NCBI GenBank assembly: GCA_021827715.1
Contig: JAKAUO010000004.1
Coordinates: forward strand, 1 to 60,196
Source: a bacterium
GTDB lineage: Bacteria; Babelota; Babeliae; Babelales; Babelaceae
Direction: 5' to 3'
DNA length: 60,196 nucleotides
Under the pieces are notes generated by a model that was given only the letters and a program-made list of their open reading frames with translations, was not told the origin of the DNA and ran no database searches. The position numbers and the translations under genes are program-made. Every line of letters starts with the position of its first letter. Positions within the stretch are counted from its first letter, which is position 1. Positions 8,750 to 17,497 of this stretch are shown piece after piece.

Positions 8750-8806
8750 CGGTTTCTCGAGAGATCCTAGAACGTTCTGCGCAGGGCAAAGAGACTCCGG
8801 TTAAAA
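8750..8806 (+). repeat. Partial duplicate of the psd 3' coding region
   Basis: This 57-bp stretch matches 7191-7247 inside psd at 50 of 57 positions, without gaps. It has no start and no catalytic motif, so it is a remnant and not a gene. It lies just after the stop of the F-box/LRR gene, so that gene is bracketed by two copies in direct orientation. Confidence 0.85.
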
Positions 8807-8839
8807 GGGAATTATAAAATCTCATAGTTTGGTACGAAT

Positions 8840-10084
8840 TTAGCGTATTATTGTGCCGCCCGAATGATTAATCAGATCGATTATTTCATCGATTTTCTCG
8901 ATCTTTTTTATAAATGGCTCAGCTACCCTTTTTGTTTTTAAGCGTAATGATTCAACTTTTCTAGGCGTCAGCTGTTTCTGTATGTCTTCTGTTGCAAGTT
9001 GTTCATCCTGCTTTTTTTTCTCTTCTATTTTTTCTTGATACGTGTCTTCGGTTAAATTCAGTTTTTTAAGAAGTAGGTTTTTTCTGAAGCGCAATAAATC
9101 AATAACGGTTTTGCCCTTATTGTCTTTCGCCTGAGTATGAGCACCATGGTTAAGGAATGTTTTAACCATGTCTTGATTAAGTACCCAGGCTGCTGCCATT
9201 AAAGGGGTTTTGCCGAGGCTGTCCTGCACGTTAATGTTCCATTTTTTGGGTTCAAAAATTGTTGTTCGTAAGCTTTTTTCAACAACACGATCTAAATAAC
9301 CAGGCTTTTCTCCGGAAGAATACCAGTATAATTTTTTTACTGCATCAAGTTGTTGTAGCTCAGCGTTTTCTGCTATTAAGTGCAATAATGCCCTTTTCTT
9401 TGCCCCCTTATATACTGTATTTAGCTTGTCTAGTCTAACCCCCTTATCTAAAAAGGGATAGATTTTTTTGAGCTGTTCGGGTGTATAATTTTTTTTATTT
9501 TCCAAAAGTGCGTACAGTGGCGTTCTTCCCTGAAGATCGGGAATAGTTACATCGGCACCATTAAAAATAAGATCCTCAACTATTGTTAGGTCACCAAAAA
9601 GAGTGGCGTCGTAAAGGGGTGTTCTTCCCAAAGAATCGCGTACATTAATATTCCACCCATTCCCGTTCAAAAATCCTCGTATTCCAGGCGTTTCAATAGA
9701 ACGTGTGTGATAAGAAAAGCCAGCTGGCATAAATTCGTATATGCGCGATTCAGTAAGCATTTTGCGCGTGGCTGTTCGTGCGATAACATGCAATGGGGAC
9801 TCTGCTAGAGCTCCTGCGCGAACTACGGCATCAAGGCGATTTTTTCCTTCTTTTTCAAGGTCGTGATCATGCACTATTTTTAAGACCACTCCGAAAAGAT
9901 CTTTCTTGTAATTTTCTGGGTTTGCAAGGCAGGCATTCAAATCAACTATTTTTGGCCATCCATGAAGGGTTCCGCATTTGTACGCGTCATAAGCTGTATA
10001 ATTATTTACCAAAGTAGTATCAGCGGCGCTGATTGGCAGTATAAAGAGACCAAGTGATAGGCTAAGAACGAATGTTGTTTTCAT
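8840..10084 (-). CDS. Secreted ankyrin-repeat protein
   Basis: 414 residues with a clear signal peptide ('TTFVLSLSLGLFILPISAAD'). Two groups of ankyrin repeats are visible: around residues 145-195 ('DSLGRTPLYDATLFGD', 'DLQGRTPLYALLEN') and around 285-337 ('DSLGKTPLMAAAW', 'DNKGKTVIDLLRF'). A charged helical C-terminal tail follows (about 340-414). Ankyrin repeats bind proteins; with a signal peptide in this gene setting a host-directed role is likely but not shown. The two repeat groups share the phrase 'NINV.DSLG', suggesting internal duplication. Stands alone, convergent with the F-box/LRR gene. Confidence 0.85.
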   Translation of the reverse strand: MKTTFVLSLSLGLFILPISAADTTLVNNYTAYDAYKCGTLHGWPKIVDLNACLANPENYKKDLFGVVLKIVHDHDLEKEGKNRLDAVVRAGALAESPLHVIARTATRKMLTESRIYEFMPAGFSYHTRSIETPGIRGFLNGNGWNINVRDSLGRTPLYDATLFGDLTIVEDLIFNGADVTIPDLQGRTPLYALLENKKNYTPEQLKKIYPFLDKGVRLDKLNTVYKGAKKRALLHLIAENAELQQLDAVKKLYWYSSGEKPGYLDRVVEKSLRTTIFEPKKWNINVQDSLGKTPLMAAAWVLNQDMVKTFLNHGAHTQAKDNKGKTVIDLLRFRKNLLLKKLNLTEDTYQEKIEEKKKQDEQLATEDIQKQLTPRKVESLRLKTKRVAEPFIKKIEKIDEIIDLINHSGGTIIR

Positions 10085-10337
10085 ATTTTACTTTCTTTAT
10101 TTAACTTTTAGCTTGTATTTAAAGTATAGTAAATAGTTAAAATTTCTGTCAATATTCATTGAAAATAGGTAGATTGCGGCTGTTTATGATTATTTGACCT
10201 CTTGTTATTCTGAATATCGATTTTAGTTGCATTCCAATTAGGAAAGAAAAATGCAATTTCTTGATTTTTGAGGTATACTCATGACAATATAAAACTTATT
10301 TTTATTGCCTTACTATGGTATAAACGGAAGGTTCAGT

Positions 10338-12875
10338 ATGGAATCAGGACAATCACAAGAAAAACTTTTTCAGTCGGGCATAAAGCCCGTATTAATCGAA
10401 GATGAGTTACAGCAATCGTTTCTCGATTATGCAATGTCGGTGATTGTAAGCCGTGCGATTCCGGATGTCCGCGATGGCCTTAAACCGGTCCATCGGCGTG
10501 TCTTATATACCATGAATCAGTTAGGGTTCCATTACAATAAGCCGTACCATAAATCTGTACGTGTGGTTGGTGAAGTTCTGGGGAAGTACCATCCACATGG
10601 TGATAGCGCTGTTTATAATACGCTTGTGGGTATGGTACAAGACTTTTCAAAGCGTTACCCTTTATTAGATGGTCAGGGAAACTGGGGTTCTGTCGACGGT
10701 GATGCTGCAGCGGCTATGCGTTATACCGAAGTGCGTATGCAAAGAATCAGCCAAGAAATTCTTGCCGATTTAGATAAAGAAACGGTTGCGTTTGTTCCGA
10801 ACTTTGATGAATCTACCGTTGAGCCGACTATTTTACCAAGCAAATTACCCAGCCTTCTAGTGAATGGAACCATGGGTATTGCCGTTGGTATGGCAACATC
10901 GGTGCCACCGCATAATTTGAGTGAAGTGGTCGACGCGTGCTTGGCCTATCTTGAAAATCAAGATGTTCCAGATGACGAACTGTTTAAAAAAATTCCTGGT
11001 CCTGATTTTCCTACAGGCGGCATAATATGCGGGAGAGCGGGAATTCATAAAGCATACACAACCGGTCGCGGTAACTTGATATTGCGTGGTGTAGTAGAGG
11101 TGGAAGAAACTAAAAAAGGGTCAGCTCTTATTATTACTGAATTGCCGTATCAGGTTATTAAGGCAGATTTGGTTATTAAAATTGCCGATTTAGTAAAGAA
11201 TAAAGTTATTGATGGTATTACTAATATTAAAGATGAATCTGACCGTCGCGGTATGCGTTTAGTGATTGAAATACGCAAAGGTGAAGTGCCTCAAGTTATT
11301 TTAAATCAATTATATAAGTTTACTGCATTGCAATCTTCTATTGCCATTTATATGCTTGCTTTGCTTGATAATAAGCCTCGTATTTTTACCTTACGTGCCT
11401 TGATTAGAGAGTTCTTAGCTTTTCGTGAAGAGGTTATTTATCGACGCACTTTATTTGATATTAAAAAAGCGCAGGCTCGTGAACATATTTTAGATGGTTT
11501 TATTATCGCATTACAATCTATTGACGAAGTAATCGCATTGATCAAAGCTTCCAATAATTATGATGAAGCACTTGATAAGCTCCATGCGCATTATAAGCTT
11601 TCTTTTGAACAGGGTAAAGCGATTTTGGAAATGCGCTTGCAGCGTTTGACCGCGCTTGAGCAGGATAAAATTCATGCAGAATTACAAGATATTAAGCGCG
11701 AAATTGCACGATTAAAAAGCATTATTGAAAATGAAGAATCGCTTAAACAAGAAATTATTAAAGAGCTGCAGGAGCTTAAAAGTGCTTACGGGGATGTGCG
11801 TCGCACGCGTATTGAAGGACCCGTTGATATATTAAGTGAAGCTGATCTTGTTCCAGATGAAGATACCGTCGTTACCCTGACACGTAAGGGATATATTAAG
11901 CGTGTACCGGCTACCTTATATAATGTTCAGCATCGTGGCGGAAAAGGTAAAATGGGTATGGCAGATCTGGATGATTCTGAAGATATTATTGAAGATATTT
12001 TTGCTGCAAAAAATCATGACATGCTGCTTTTTTTCACGAACTTGGGCCGTATCTATAGTATGCAAGTTTTTGAAGTGCCAGAAGCCTCACGTATGGCAAA
12101 AGGACGCGCTATTGTTAATTTATTACCTTTAACCGAAGATGAGCATGTGGTTAAACTGCTGTGTGCCCGTGACCTTGATGAAAATTATATCGTGATGGTT
12201 ACCCAGAAAGGTACCATTAAGCGGACCGAAGGTTCAGAGTTTAGTAAAATTAGAAGTACGGGTATTCGTGCCATTACCCTTAATGAGGGTGACACGCTTG
12301 CCTTCTGCGCGGTCAGTTCAGGAAATGATTCGATTGTTCTTGCTACAGCGCATGGCCAAGGAATCAGATTCAAAGAGGGTGAAGTCCGTGCCATGGGCCG
12401 ACAAGCTGCCGGCGTTATTGGTATTAGGCTGGCTGGTAAGGACAGTGTCGTAGGCATGGAAGTGGTTTCAGACGATAAAGATATTTTATTTGCAACGGAA
12501 CTTGGCTATGGTAAACGTGTTCAGGCGGGCGATTTCCGCGTTGCGCACCGTGGTGGCCAAGGGGTAAGAACTATTCCAACTGATGAGCGTAATGGCCTTG
12601 TCATCGGCTTGGTGGTAGTATCTGACACCTCTGATGTCTTGCTGATCGATAACGCGGGTAAGATAATTCGCCTTTCTTCAAAAGAAGTGCGTACTATGGG
12701 CCGCCAAGCAAAAGGGGTTCGTCTTATACGTCTGGATAAAGGGCAGAAGCTTGGTGGGTTAGCTGCAATAGATGTGGTAATGGAACAAACGGGACAAGCT
12801 GCTACTCAGGAACCAGTTGCTGAGCAAGCTCCGGTTGAAAACTCTCAAACAACTTCCGAAGATAACCAGGATTAA
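10338..12875 (+). CDS. gyrA: DNA gyrase subunit A
   Basis: 845 residues from ATG 10338, which has a GGAAGG ribosome-binding stretch. With GyrB it introduces negative supercoils. The catalytic Tyr129 lies in 'AAAMRYTEVRM', and the C-terminal beta-pinwheel has a GyrA-box variant 'QHRGGKG', which marks it as gyrase and not ParC. The quinolone-determining segment is 'HGDSAVYNTL': Ser90 (E. coli Ser83) is kept, but the position of E. coli Asp87 is Asn94. The C-terminus ends in an acidic, Gln-rich tail of about 30 residues. First gene of a plus-strand run with dprA 13 bp downstream. Confidence 0.97.
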   Translation: MESGQSQEKLFQSGIKPVLIEDELQQSFLDYAMSVIVSRAIPDVRDGLKPVHRRVLYTMNQLGFHYNKPYHKSVRVVGEVLGKYHPHGDSAVYNTLVGMVQDFSKRYPLLDGQGNWGSVDGDAAAAMRYTEVRMQRISQEILADLDKETVAFVPNFDESTVEPTILPSKLPSLLVNGTMGIAVGMATSVPPHNLSEVVDACLAYLENQDVPDDELFKKIPGPDFPTGGIICGRAGIHKAYTTGRGNLILRGVVEVEETKKGSALIITELPYQVIKADLVIKIADLVKNKVIDGITNIKDESDRRGMRLVIEIRKGEVPQVILNQLYKFTALQSSIAIYMLALLDNKPRIFTLRALIREFLAFREEVIYRRTLFDIKKAQAREHILDGFIIALQSIDEVIALIKASNNYDEALDKLHAHYKLSFEQGKAILEMRLQRLTALEQDKIHAELQDIKREIARLKSIIENEESLKQEIIKELQELKSAYGDVRRTRIEGPVDILSEADLVPDEDTVVTLTRKGYIKRVPATLYNVQHRGGKGKMGMADLDDSEDIIEDIFAAKNHDMLLFFTNLGRIYSMQVFEVPEASRMAKGRAIVNLLPLTEDEHVVKLLCARDLDENYIVMVTQKGTIKRTEGSEFSKIRSTGIRAITLNEGDTLAFCAVSSGNDSIVLATAHGQGIRFKEGEVRAMGRQAAGVIGIRLAGKDSVVGMEVVSDDKDILFATELGYGKRVQAGDFRVAHRGGQGVRTIPTDERNGLVIGLVVVSDTSDVLLIDNAGKIIRLSSKEVRTMGRQAKGVRLIRLDKGQKLGGLAAIDVVMEQTGQAATQEPVAEQAPVENSQTTSEDNQD

Positions 12876-12888
12876 AGAATAAACGTCT

Positions 12889-13983
12889 ATGCAGCTGGTT
12901 AATCAAGAAATTTTATTACATGTATCATTGATAGAAGATGTCGGGCCACAGGTATGTGGCCTGCTTTTAGAGCGGTTTCCCGATTTATCAGAATTGTATG
13001 CGCTTACTCCTTATGAGCTGCATGAAAAAACGGGGCTTTTTTTACATCGTGCAGAAAAAATCGTAGAGGGCCTTGCAGATACCTTAATGCTTGATCGAGA
13101 AAAAATACTTCTTGAAAAACATGATGTTTCGCTTGTTACAGTGCTCGATACAGAGTATCCTGCGCTTTTACGTACTATTCATGCGCCACCTGCGGTATTC
13201 TATTATCGGGGTAATCTATCTATACTTTCAAAGGCGTTAGCATTTGTAGGGTCACGCAAAGCAGATACGTATGGGCAACAGGTAGTTAACCATCTCATTC
13301 CCGCGGTGGTACAAGAAGCATTTGCCACCGTCAGTGGCGGCGCGCTTGGCATTGATGGAATGGTCCATAGAGCCACGCTCAATGCGGGCGGAAAAACGGT
13401 TGCGGTCCTTGGGTCTGGGCTTTTAGAACTCTATCCTACGCAACATACCGGGCTTTTTGAAGAGATAGTTTACTCTGGCGGTCTTATTATGAGTGAGTTT
13501 CCTTTACTGATGCAACCATTGCCTGGTAATTTTCCTGCGCGGAATCGCATTATTGCCGGATTATCTCCGGCGACCATGGTGATTCAGGCAGCACGTAAAA
13601 GTGGAGCGCTCATTACTGCGCGCAATGCAATAGATGAAGGTCGTGAGGTAGGGGTGGTCCCCGGATCAATTTTTAATGAAATCAGTCAAGGGTGCCATGA
13701 CCTCTTGGCTCAAGGGGCACAGTCAATAACAAGCCCCGATGATATCTATGAATTGATCGGGTATACAAGTAAAAATACACGCAGACTAGGAAAAATCCCT
13801 GCGGCCAGCAATACTGCCAGTAAAGACCCTCTTGTTGCGTTATGTATAACTCCTAAAAGCACCGATGAGCTGCTTTTAAAGGCAGGATATTCTTATGATA
13901 CCTTGCAGGAACGGTTATGGCAGCTTCAAATTGAAGGACGCATCGAGCAGAATATGCTGGGCATGTGGTGCTCACTTGAGTAA
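12889..13983 (+). CDS. dprA: DNA processing protein DprA
   Basis: 364 residues. DprA binds incoming single-stranded DNA during transformation and loads RecA. An N-terminal helix-hairpin-helix/SAM-like segment (about 1-75) precedes the Rossmann-like core. The core contains 'FVGSRKADTYG', 'VSGGALGIDGMVHRATL' and 'VLGSGLLELYP', and ends with 'RNRIIAGLSPATMVIQA' and 'SGALITARNAIDEGREV'. The last 65 residues form a winged-helix-like domain ('TPKSTDELLLKAGYSYDTLQ'). Lies 13 bp after gyrA and probably shares its transcript. No other competence gene is in the window. Confidence 0.94.
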   Translation: MQLVNQEILLHVSLIEDVGPQVCGLLLERFPDLSELYALTPYELHEKTGLFLHRAEKIVEGLADTLMLDREKILLEKHDVSLVTVLDTEYPALLRTIHAPPAVFYYRGNLSILSKALAFVGSRKADTYGQQVVNHLIPAVVQEAFATVSGGALGIDGMVHRATLNAGGKTVAVLGSGLLELYPTQHTGLFEEIVYSGGLIMSEFPLLMQPLPGNFPARNRIIAGLSPATMVIQAARKSGALITARNAIDEGREVGVVPGSIFNEISQGCHDLLAQGAQSITSPDDIYELIGYTSKNTRRLGKIPAASNTASKDPLVALCITPKSTDELLLKAGYSYDTLQERLWQLQIEGRIEQNMLGMWCSLE

Positions 13984-14012
13984 ATTTTGCCAAAGGTTCA
14001 TTTTTTTTGTAA

Positions 14013-14058
14013 ACTACTGAGAGTAGTAGACTTTCAGCAGGTAAGCCTCAGAAAGTCT
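14013..14058 (+). promoter_or_regulatory. Structured leader upstream of rpmF
   Basis: Two consecutive perfect stems: ACTACT / AGTAGT (14013-14027, three-base loop) and AGACTTTC / GAAAGTCT (14028-14058, 15-base loop). They sit 60-100 bp before the ribosomal protein L32 start and have no T-run after them, so they are not an intrinsic terminator. Could be an untranslated leader for ribosomal-protein autoregulation; that is inference. Confidence 0.35.
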
Positions 14059-14116
14059 TGCTGAGCCGTCGTTCAGTATTTTAAAAGATATTATTAGTTA
14101 AATTTGCGGAGCTCCA

Positions 14117-14425
14117 ATGCCAGTACCAAAGCGTAAGACAAGTAAGTCGCGCCGTGACATGCGTCAATCTACAAAATTCATTCGTCCTCAAGCTGTTATG
14201 ACCTGCAGCCAATGCAATGAGCCGAACCTTCCTCACCAAGTATGTGTAGAATGTGGTTATTATAAGGGTAGAAAAATTTTAAATACCAAAAATGATCGTG
14301 GAATGCAGCGTATGCAAACTCGTACCGCTGCAGCGCAACGAGCTCAAAAGGCAGCTGAAAAAAACTCTCAACATGAGGGCCATGATCATACTCATCATGA
14401 GGGCGATGATCATTCACATGAATAA
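14117..14425 (+). CDS. rpmF: 50S ribosomal protein L32 with histidine-rich tail
   Basis: 102 residues; L32 is usually about 55-65. The N-terminal part is canonical: 'MPVPKRKTSKSRRDMRQS' and a four-Cys zinc site in 'CSQCNEPNLPHQVCVECGYY', then 'KGRKIL'. After residue 65 an Ala/Arg/Gln-rich linker leads to a tail with about nine His plus Asp and Glu ('HEGHDHTHHEGDDHSHE'). The tail looks like a metal-binding appendage and is not part of the family fold. AGGAG-like GGAG precedes the ATG. In many bacteria rpmF precedes plsX and fab genes; here a fabD-like gene and acpP lie three genes downstream. A strong terminator follows. Confidence 0.93.
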   Translation: MPVPKRKTSKSRRDMRQSTKFIRPQAVMTCSQCNEPNLPHQVCVECGYYKGRKILNTKNDRGMQRMQTRTAAAQRAQKAAEKNSQHEGHDHTHHEGDDHSHE

Positions 14426-14447
14426 TGAGCATGTAATATAAGATAAC

Positions 14448-14493
14448 AACGAGTTCTTACACTTCATTTGAGCGTGTTAAGAACTCGTTTTTT
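14448..14493 (+). terminator. Rho-independent terminator after rpmF
   Basis: AACGAGTTCTTACAC (14448-14462) pairs with GTGTTAAGAACTCGTT (14474-14489), with one bulged base, and is followed by a run of T. It lies 23 bp after the rpmF stop and separates rpmF from the next gene. Confidence 0.85.
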
Positions 14494-14511
14494 ATAGAAA
14501 AAGGAAAAAAT

Positions 14512-15147
14512 ATGGACTTAAGAGTAGAAAAAAATATCACCACTATTGTTATTGTATTGCTTGCTCTGATTGCAGCAGGAATGTTATCGTATGGAGCTTT
14601 TTCTTATTATAGAAGCTCATTATCAGAAAAAGCGCATGAAGCTTTTATGCGCCACTATGCTTCTTTTGAAAAAATATCTTCAGAAAATGGTAAGCCGAGT
14701 CAAGAATTACTCGCGGTCGTTGCTCAGGATTATGCACAGTATAAACGTAGTTCGTTTGGAAGCTTTTTCTTGGCTTTACAAGCTGAGATGCAGCAATTAA
14801 CCGGCAATAAACAAGAGGCTCTTGAGTCTATGGATAAAGCTATCCAGGGCATGAGCACTGCCGATCCGGTACTTTATTATGTGTATGCTACTAAACATGC
14901 ACTTATGCAGATTGATGCAACAGACCCTTCGGTGCAAACCCGGGGCCGAAAAGCATTAGAAAAACTTGCAAACACCATTAAAAATCCAATGCGTGACATG
15001 GCCATTTTTTATATGGGGTACCAGGCATTTCTTGAGCAAGATAATGCGGGCGTTCACACAGCATGGAGTAAATTATTTGATGCTCAAGGTAATCCCGCTT
15101 CTGCATGGGGCATGCGTGCTCAGGCTTTAAGAAATTATACGGCATAA
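14512..15147 (+). CDS. Single-pass membrane protein with TPR-like domain (YfgM-like)
   Basis: 211 residues. One membrane helix near the N-terminus ('TTIVIVLLALIAAGMLSYGA') is followed by an all-helical periplasmic part with Ala-rich tetratricopeptide-like repeats ('ALQAEMQQLTGNKQEALESM', 'AIFYMGYQAFLEQD'). The arrangement matches the YfgM/TPR_21 type, ancillary to SecYEG and periplasmic chaperones in Proteobacteria. The assignment is structural and not proven by signature residues. Lies 15 bp upstream of gltX on the same strand. Confidence 0.6.
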   Translation: MDLRVEKNITTIVIVLLALIAAGMLSYGAFSYYRSSLSEKAHEAFMRHYASFEKISSENGKPSQELLAVVAQDYAQYKRSSFGSFFLALQAEMQQLTGNKQEALESMDKAIQGMSTADPVLYYVYATKHALMQIDATDPSVQTRGRKALEKLANTIKNPMRDMAIFYMGYQAFLEQDNAGVHTAWSKLFDAQGNPASAWGMRAQALRNYTA

Positions 15148-15161
15148 CCAGTAGTTGTTTT

Positions 15162-16559
15162 ATGAATCACCCCTCTATTCGTGTACGTTTTGCACCATCG
15201 CCAACTGGTATGCTTCATATTGGTGGCTTGCGTACGGCATTATTTAATTTTCTCTTTGCGCGCCACCATAACGGTAAGTTTTTAGTGCGTATTGAAGACA
15301 CTGATAAAGAACGTTCCTTACCTGTGTATACGCAAGCAATTATTAATACCCTTACCTGGTGCTCTATGGCGCCTGATGAACCACTGGTGATTCAATCTGA
15401 ACGGCAGGCAGAACATCTTCGTATTGCGCAACAATTAGTGCAGGAGGGTAAGGCTTATTATTGTTATTGCACTCCTGAAGAATTGCAAAAGCGTATCGCG
15501 CAAACAACAATCGAAGGCATAAGCTATGCGCGCTATGATGGTTTTTGCAAGAAATTTATAGGGCAAAGTAGTGACAAGCCACGGGTTATTCGGTTTTTAG
15601 TGCCGGCTAACTGTAAACAGGTGGTAATAGAAGATGCTATTAAAGGTCAGATTGTTTTTAGCGCTGATACATTTGATGATTTTATTTTAGTGCGTTCTGA
15701 TGGTGCGCCCATGTATAATTTTGTCGTGGTTCTTGATGACGCTTTTATGCAGATAAGTCATATTATTCGAGGTGAAGAACATTTAATTAATACTCCTAAA
15801 CAACTACTACTTTATAAAGCCTGTGGCTATATGGTGCCGACTTTTGCGCATCTTCCCTTAATTTTAGGTCCTGATGGCACAAAAATGTCTAAGCGTGATG
15901 CTGCGGCTAATGCGTATGATTATAAGGAGCGTGGTTATTTACCCCAAGCATTATGTAATTATTTGGTTCGCCTGGGCTGGTCGCATGGTGATCAAGAAAT
16001 TTTTAGCGTTCCTGAAATGATCAATGCTTTTTCTCTTAATGCTATTTCATCAAAAGGGGCATTATTTGATACCCAAAAATTGGATTGGGTAAATAGTATG
16101 CACATCAAAGCATTATCGGCAGATATGTTGTACCAGTATATGAAAGAAGTAATGCAGCTTCCGCTTGGTACCACAGTAGCTTCCTGGTCATTGCGCACCA
16201 TGTATCTTTTAATTGATCTTTATAAACAGCGTTGTACAACGCTGCAGGCTTTGTATCGGGAACTTGTTGCTTTGCATAGCAGACCTTCTGTGTATGAAAT
16301 CGCTGAATTGAACCATGAACAAAAACAGTTGCTTGAAAGTTTAATAACGATACTGAGTATACAAGAGTTTACGCATACCAATCTTTCACACACCATAAAA
16401 GAATTTTGTCATACTCAAGAGATTAAATTGTCGGATTTGGGGCCCTTGATACGTATTGCCCTTACGGGTAAAAAAGATGCACCGGGAATTTATGATCTTA
16501 TGGCATCTTTGGGTAAAGATGAAACCATTACTCGTTTAAAAAATTATTACCGTCGGTAA
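15162..16559 (+). CDS. gltX: Glutamyl-tRNA synthetase
   Basis: 465 residues from ATG 15162, chosen so that the class I signature falls at its usual place ('RFAPSPTGMLHIGGLRTALF'). HIGH is present as 'HIGG' and KMSKS as 'KMSKRDA'. The Rossmann insertion contains 'CYCTPEEL', where many GluRS bind zinc. The C-terminal anticodon-binding domain is present, and 'TGKKDAPGIYDLMASLGKD' near the end is a family hallmark. It charges tRNA-Glu; in organisms lacking GlnRS it also mischarges tRNA-Gln, which cannot be decided here. Next gene begins 11 bp later. Confidence 0.96.
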   Translation: MNHPSIRVRFAPSPTGMLHIGGLRTALFNFLFARHHNGKFLVRIEDTDKERSLPVYTQAIINTLTWCSMAPDEPLVIQSERQAEHLRIAQQLVQEGKAYYCYCTPEELQKRIAQTTIEGISYARYDGFCKKFIGQSSDKPRVIRFLVPANCKQVVIEDAIKGQIVFSADTFDDFILVRSDGAPMYNFVVVLDDAFMQISHIIRGEEHLINTPKQLLLYKACGYMVPTFAHLPLILGPDGTKMSKRDAAANAYDYKERGYLPQALCNYLVRLGWSHGDQEIFSVPEMINAFSLNAISSKGALFDTQKLDWVNSMHIKALSADMLYQYMKEVMQLPLGTTVASWSLRTMYLLIDLYKQRCTTLQALYRELVALHSRPSVYEIAELNHEQKQLLESLITILSIQEFTHTNLSHTIKEFCHTQEIKLSDLGPLIRIALTGKKDAPGIYDLMASLGKDETITRLKNYYRR

Positions 16560-16570
16560 AGGAAGGCTTT

Positions 16571-17479
16571 ATGGAACCTGGATTAGAGACAGTACAAACC
16601 GTTGATCTTTTGTTTCCTGATTATGATTCTTTACGACAAGGGTTAGCAAAAGATTTATATGATCAGGAGCGAGTGGTTCAAGAATATTTTGAACAAGCGG
16701 CACATATAACGACACTCAATGTTACACGACTGATTTTTAATGCTTCGCATACAGAATTACGTGCCTTGCCAGATGCATATCTCATGTTATTTTTATTGCA
16801 GGCAAGCGCCGTTGAATATCTGAAATCAAAAAATTATACTATCACTGCCGCAGGCGGCTGTGGATTAGGCATATATGGTGCTTTGTATGCAGCGCAAGCG
16901 TTCACTTTTCCTGATGGGTTGTATATGCTCTCTAAATGGGCAACTGCCTACGCTACTTTGCTTCAAGAAAAGAATTTTAAGAAAATTGAAGTCAGAGGGG
17001 TACCGCATACTATTCTTGAAAAAAGCATCGTCAAGCAGACAGACGGCTCTCTTTTTTTAAGTGAAAAATTAGATACAGACCGTTTTGTGCTAAGTGGTAT
17101 TCGTTCAGCAGTAGAGGCCTGGGAAGAACAACTTCTTGTAAAAAATCCGCAACGGGAGATTATTGAGTTACCCCTTGAAGGTGGTTTGTATGCTGACCTT
17201 GCCCCTGAAACTATCGCTCCTTTTAAGCAATATTTAGAGAAAGTAGAATTTAAGGATGCGCAGATACCGTGCTTTGCCCCAGATAATACCTATGATTTAA
17301 GCACCGCGCCTCAGATAAAAGAATTTATGGGGCAGCAGCCTTGTATCTTTCAAGATAGGGTGCAGCTTATTGAACGATATGCTGATGCGGAAACTATTAT
17401 GATTCCGTTTGCAGATGAGGACTTGTTAACCCAAGTAAAAACGCGCTATCCTGAAAAAAATATTATCACCTTGCTTTAA
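16571..17479 (+). CDS. FabD-like malonyltransferase fold lacking catalytic residues
   Basis: 302 residues, the size of malonyl-CoA:ACP transacylase, and placed 18 bp before acpP. The fold signature is recognisable: 'GLGIYGALYAAQAFTFPDGL' aligns with the family's LGEYSALVAAGAL stretch. However, the nucleophile elbow GHSLG reads 'GCGLG' (residues 96-100), so Ser is Gly and the adjacent His is Cys. The oxyanion segment FPGQGSQ reads 'FPDYDSL' (15-21), and the second catalytic His region reads 'LPLEGGLYADL' without His. The enzyme therefore should not transfer malonyl groups. An ACP-binding or scaffolding role is inferred from context. The frame is intact with no sign of decay. Confidence 0.6.
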   Translation: MEPGLETVQTVDLLFPDYDSLRQGLAKDLYDQERVVQEYFEQAAHITTLNVTRLIFNASHTELRALPDAYLMLFLLQASAVEYLKSKNYTITAAGGCGLGIYGALYAAQAFTFPDGLYMLSKWATAYATLLQEKNFKKIEVRGVPHTILEKSIVKQTDGSLFLSEKLDTDRFVLSGIRSAVEAWEEQLLVKNPQREIIELPLEGGLYADLAPETIAPFKQYLEKVEFKDAQIPCFAPDNTYDLSTAPQIKEFMGQQPCIFQDRVQLIERYADAETIMIPFADEDLLTQVKTRYPEKNIITLL

Positions 17480-17497
17480 ATCTATAAAAGGACACAT

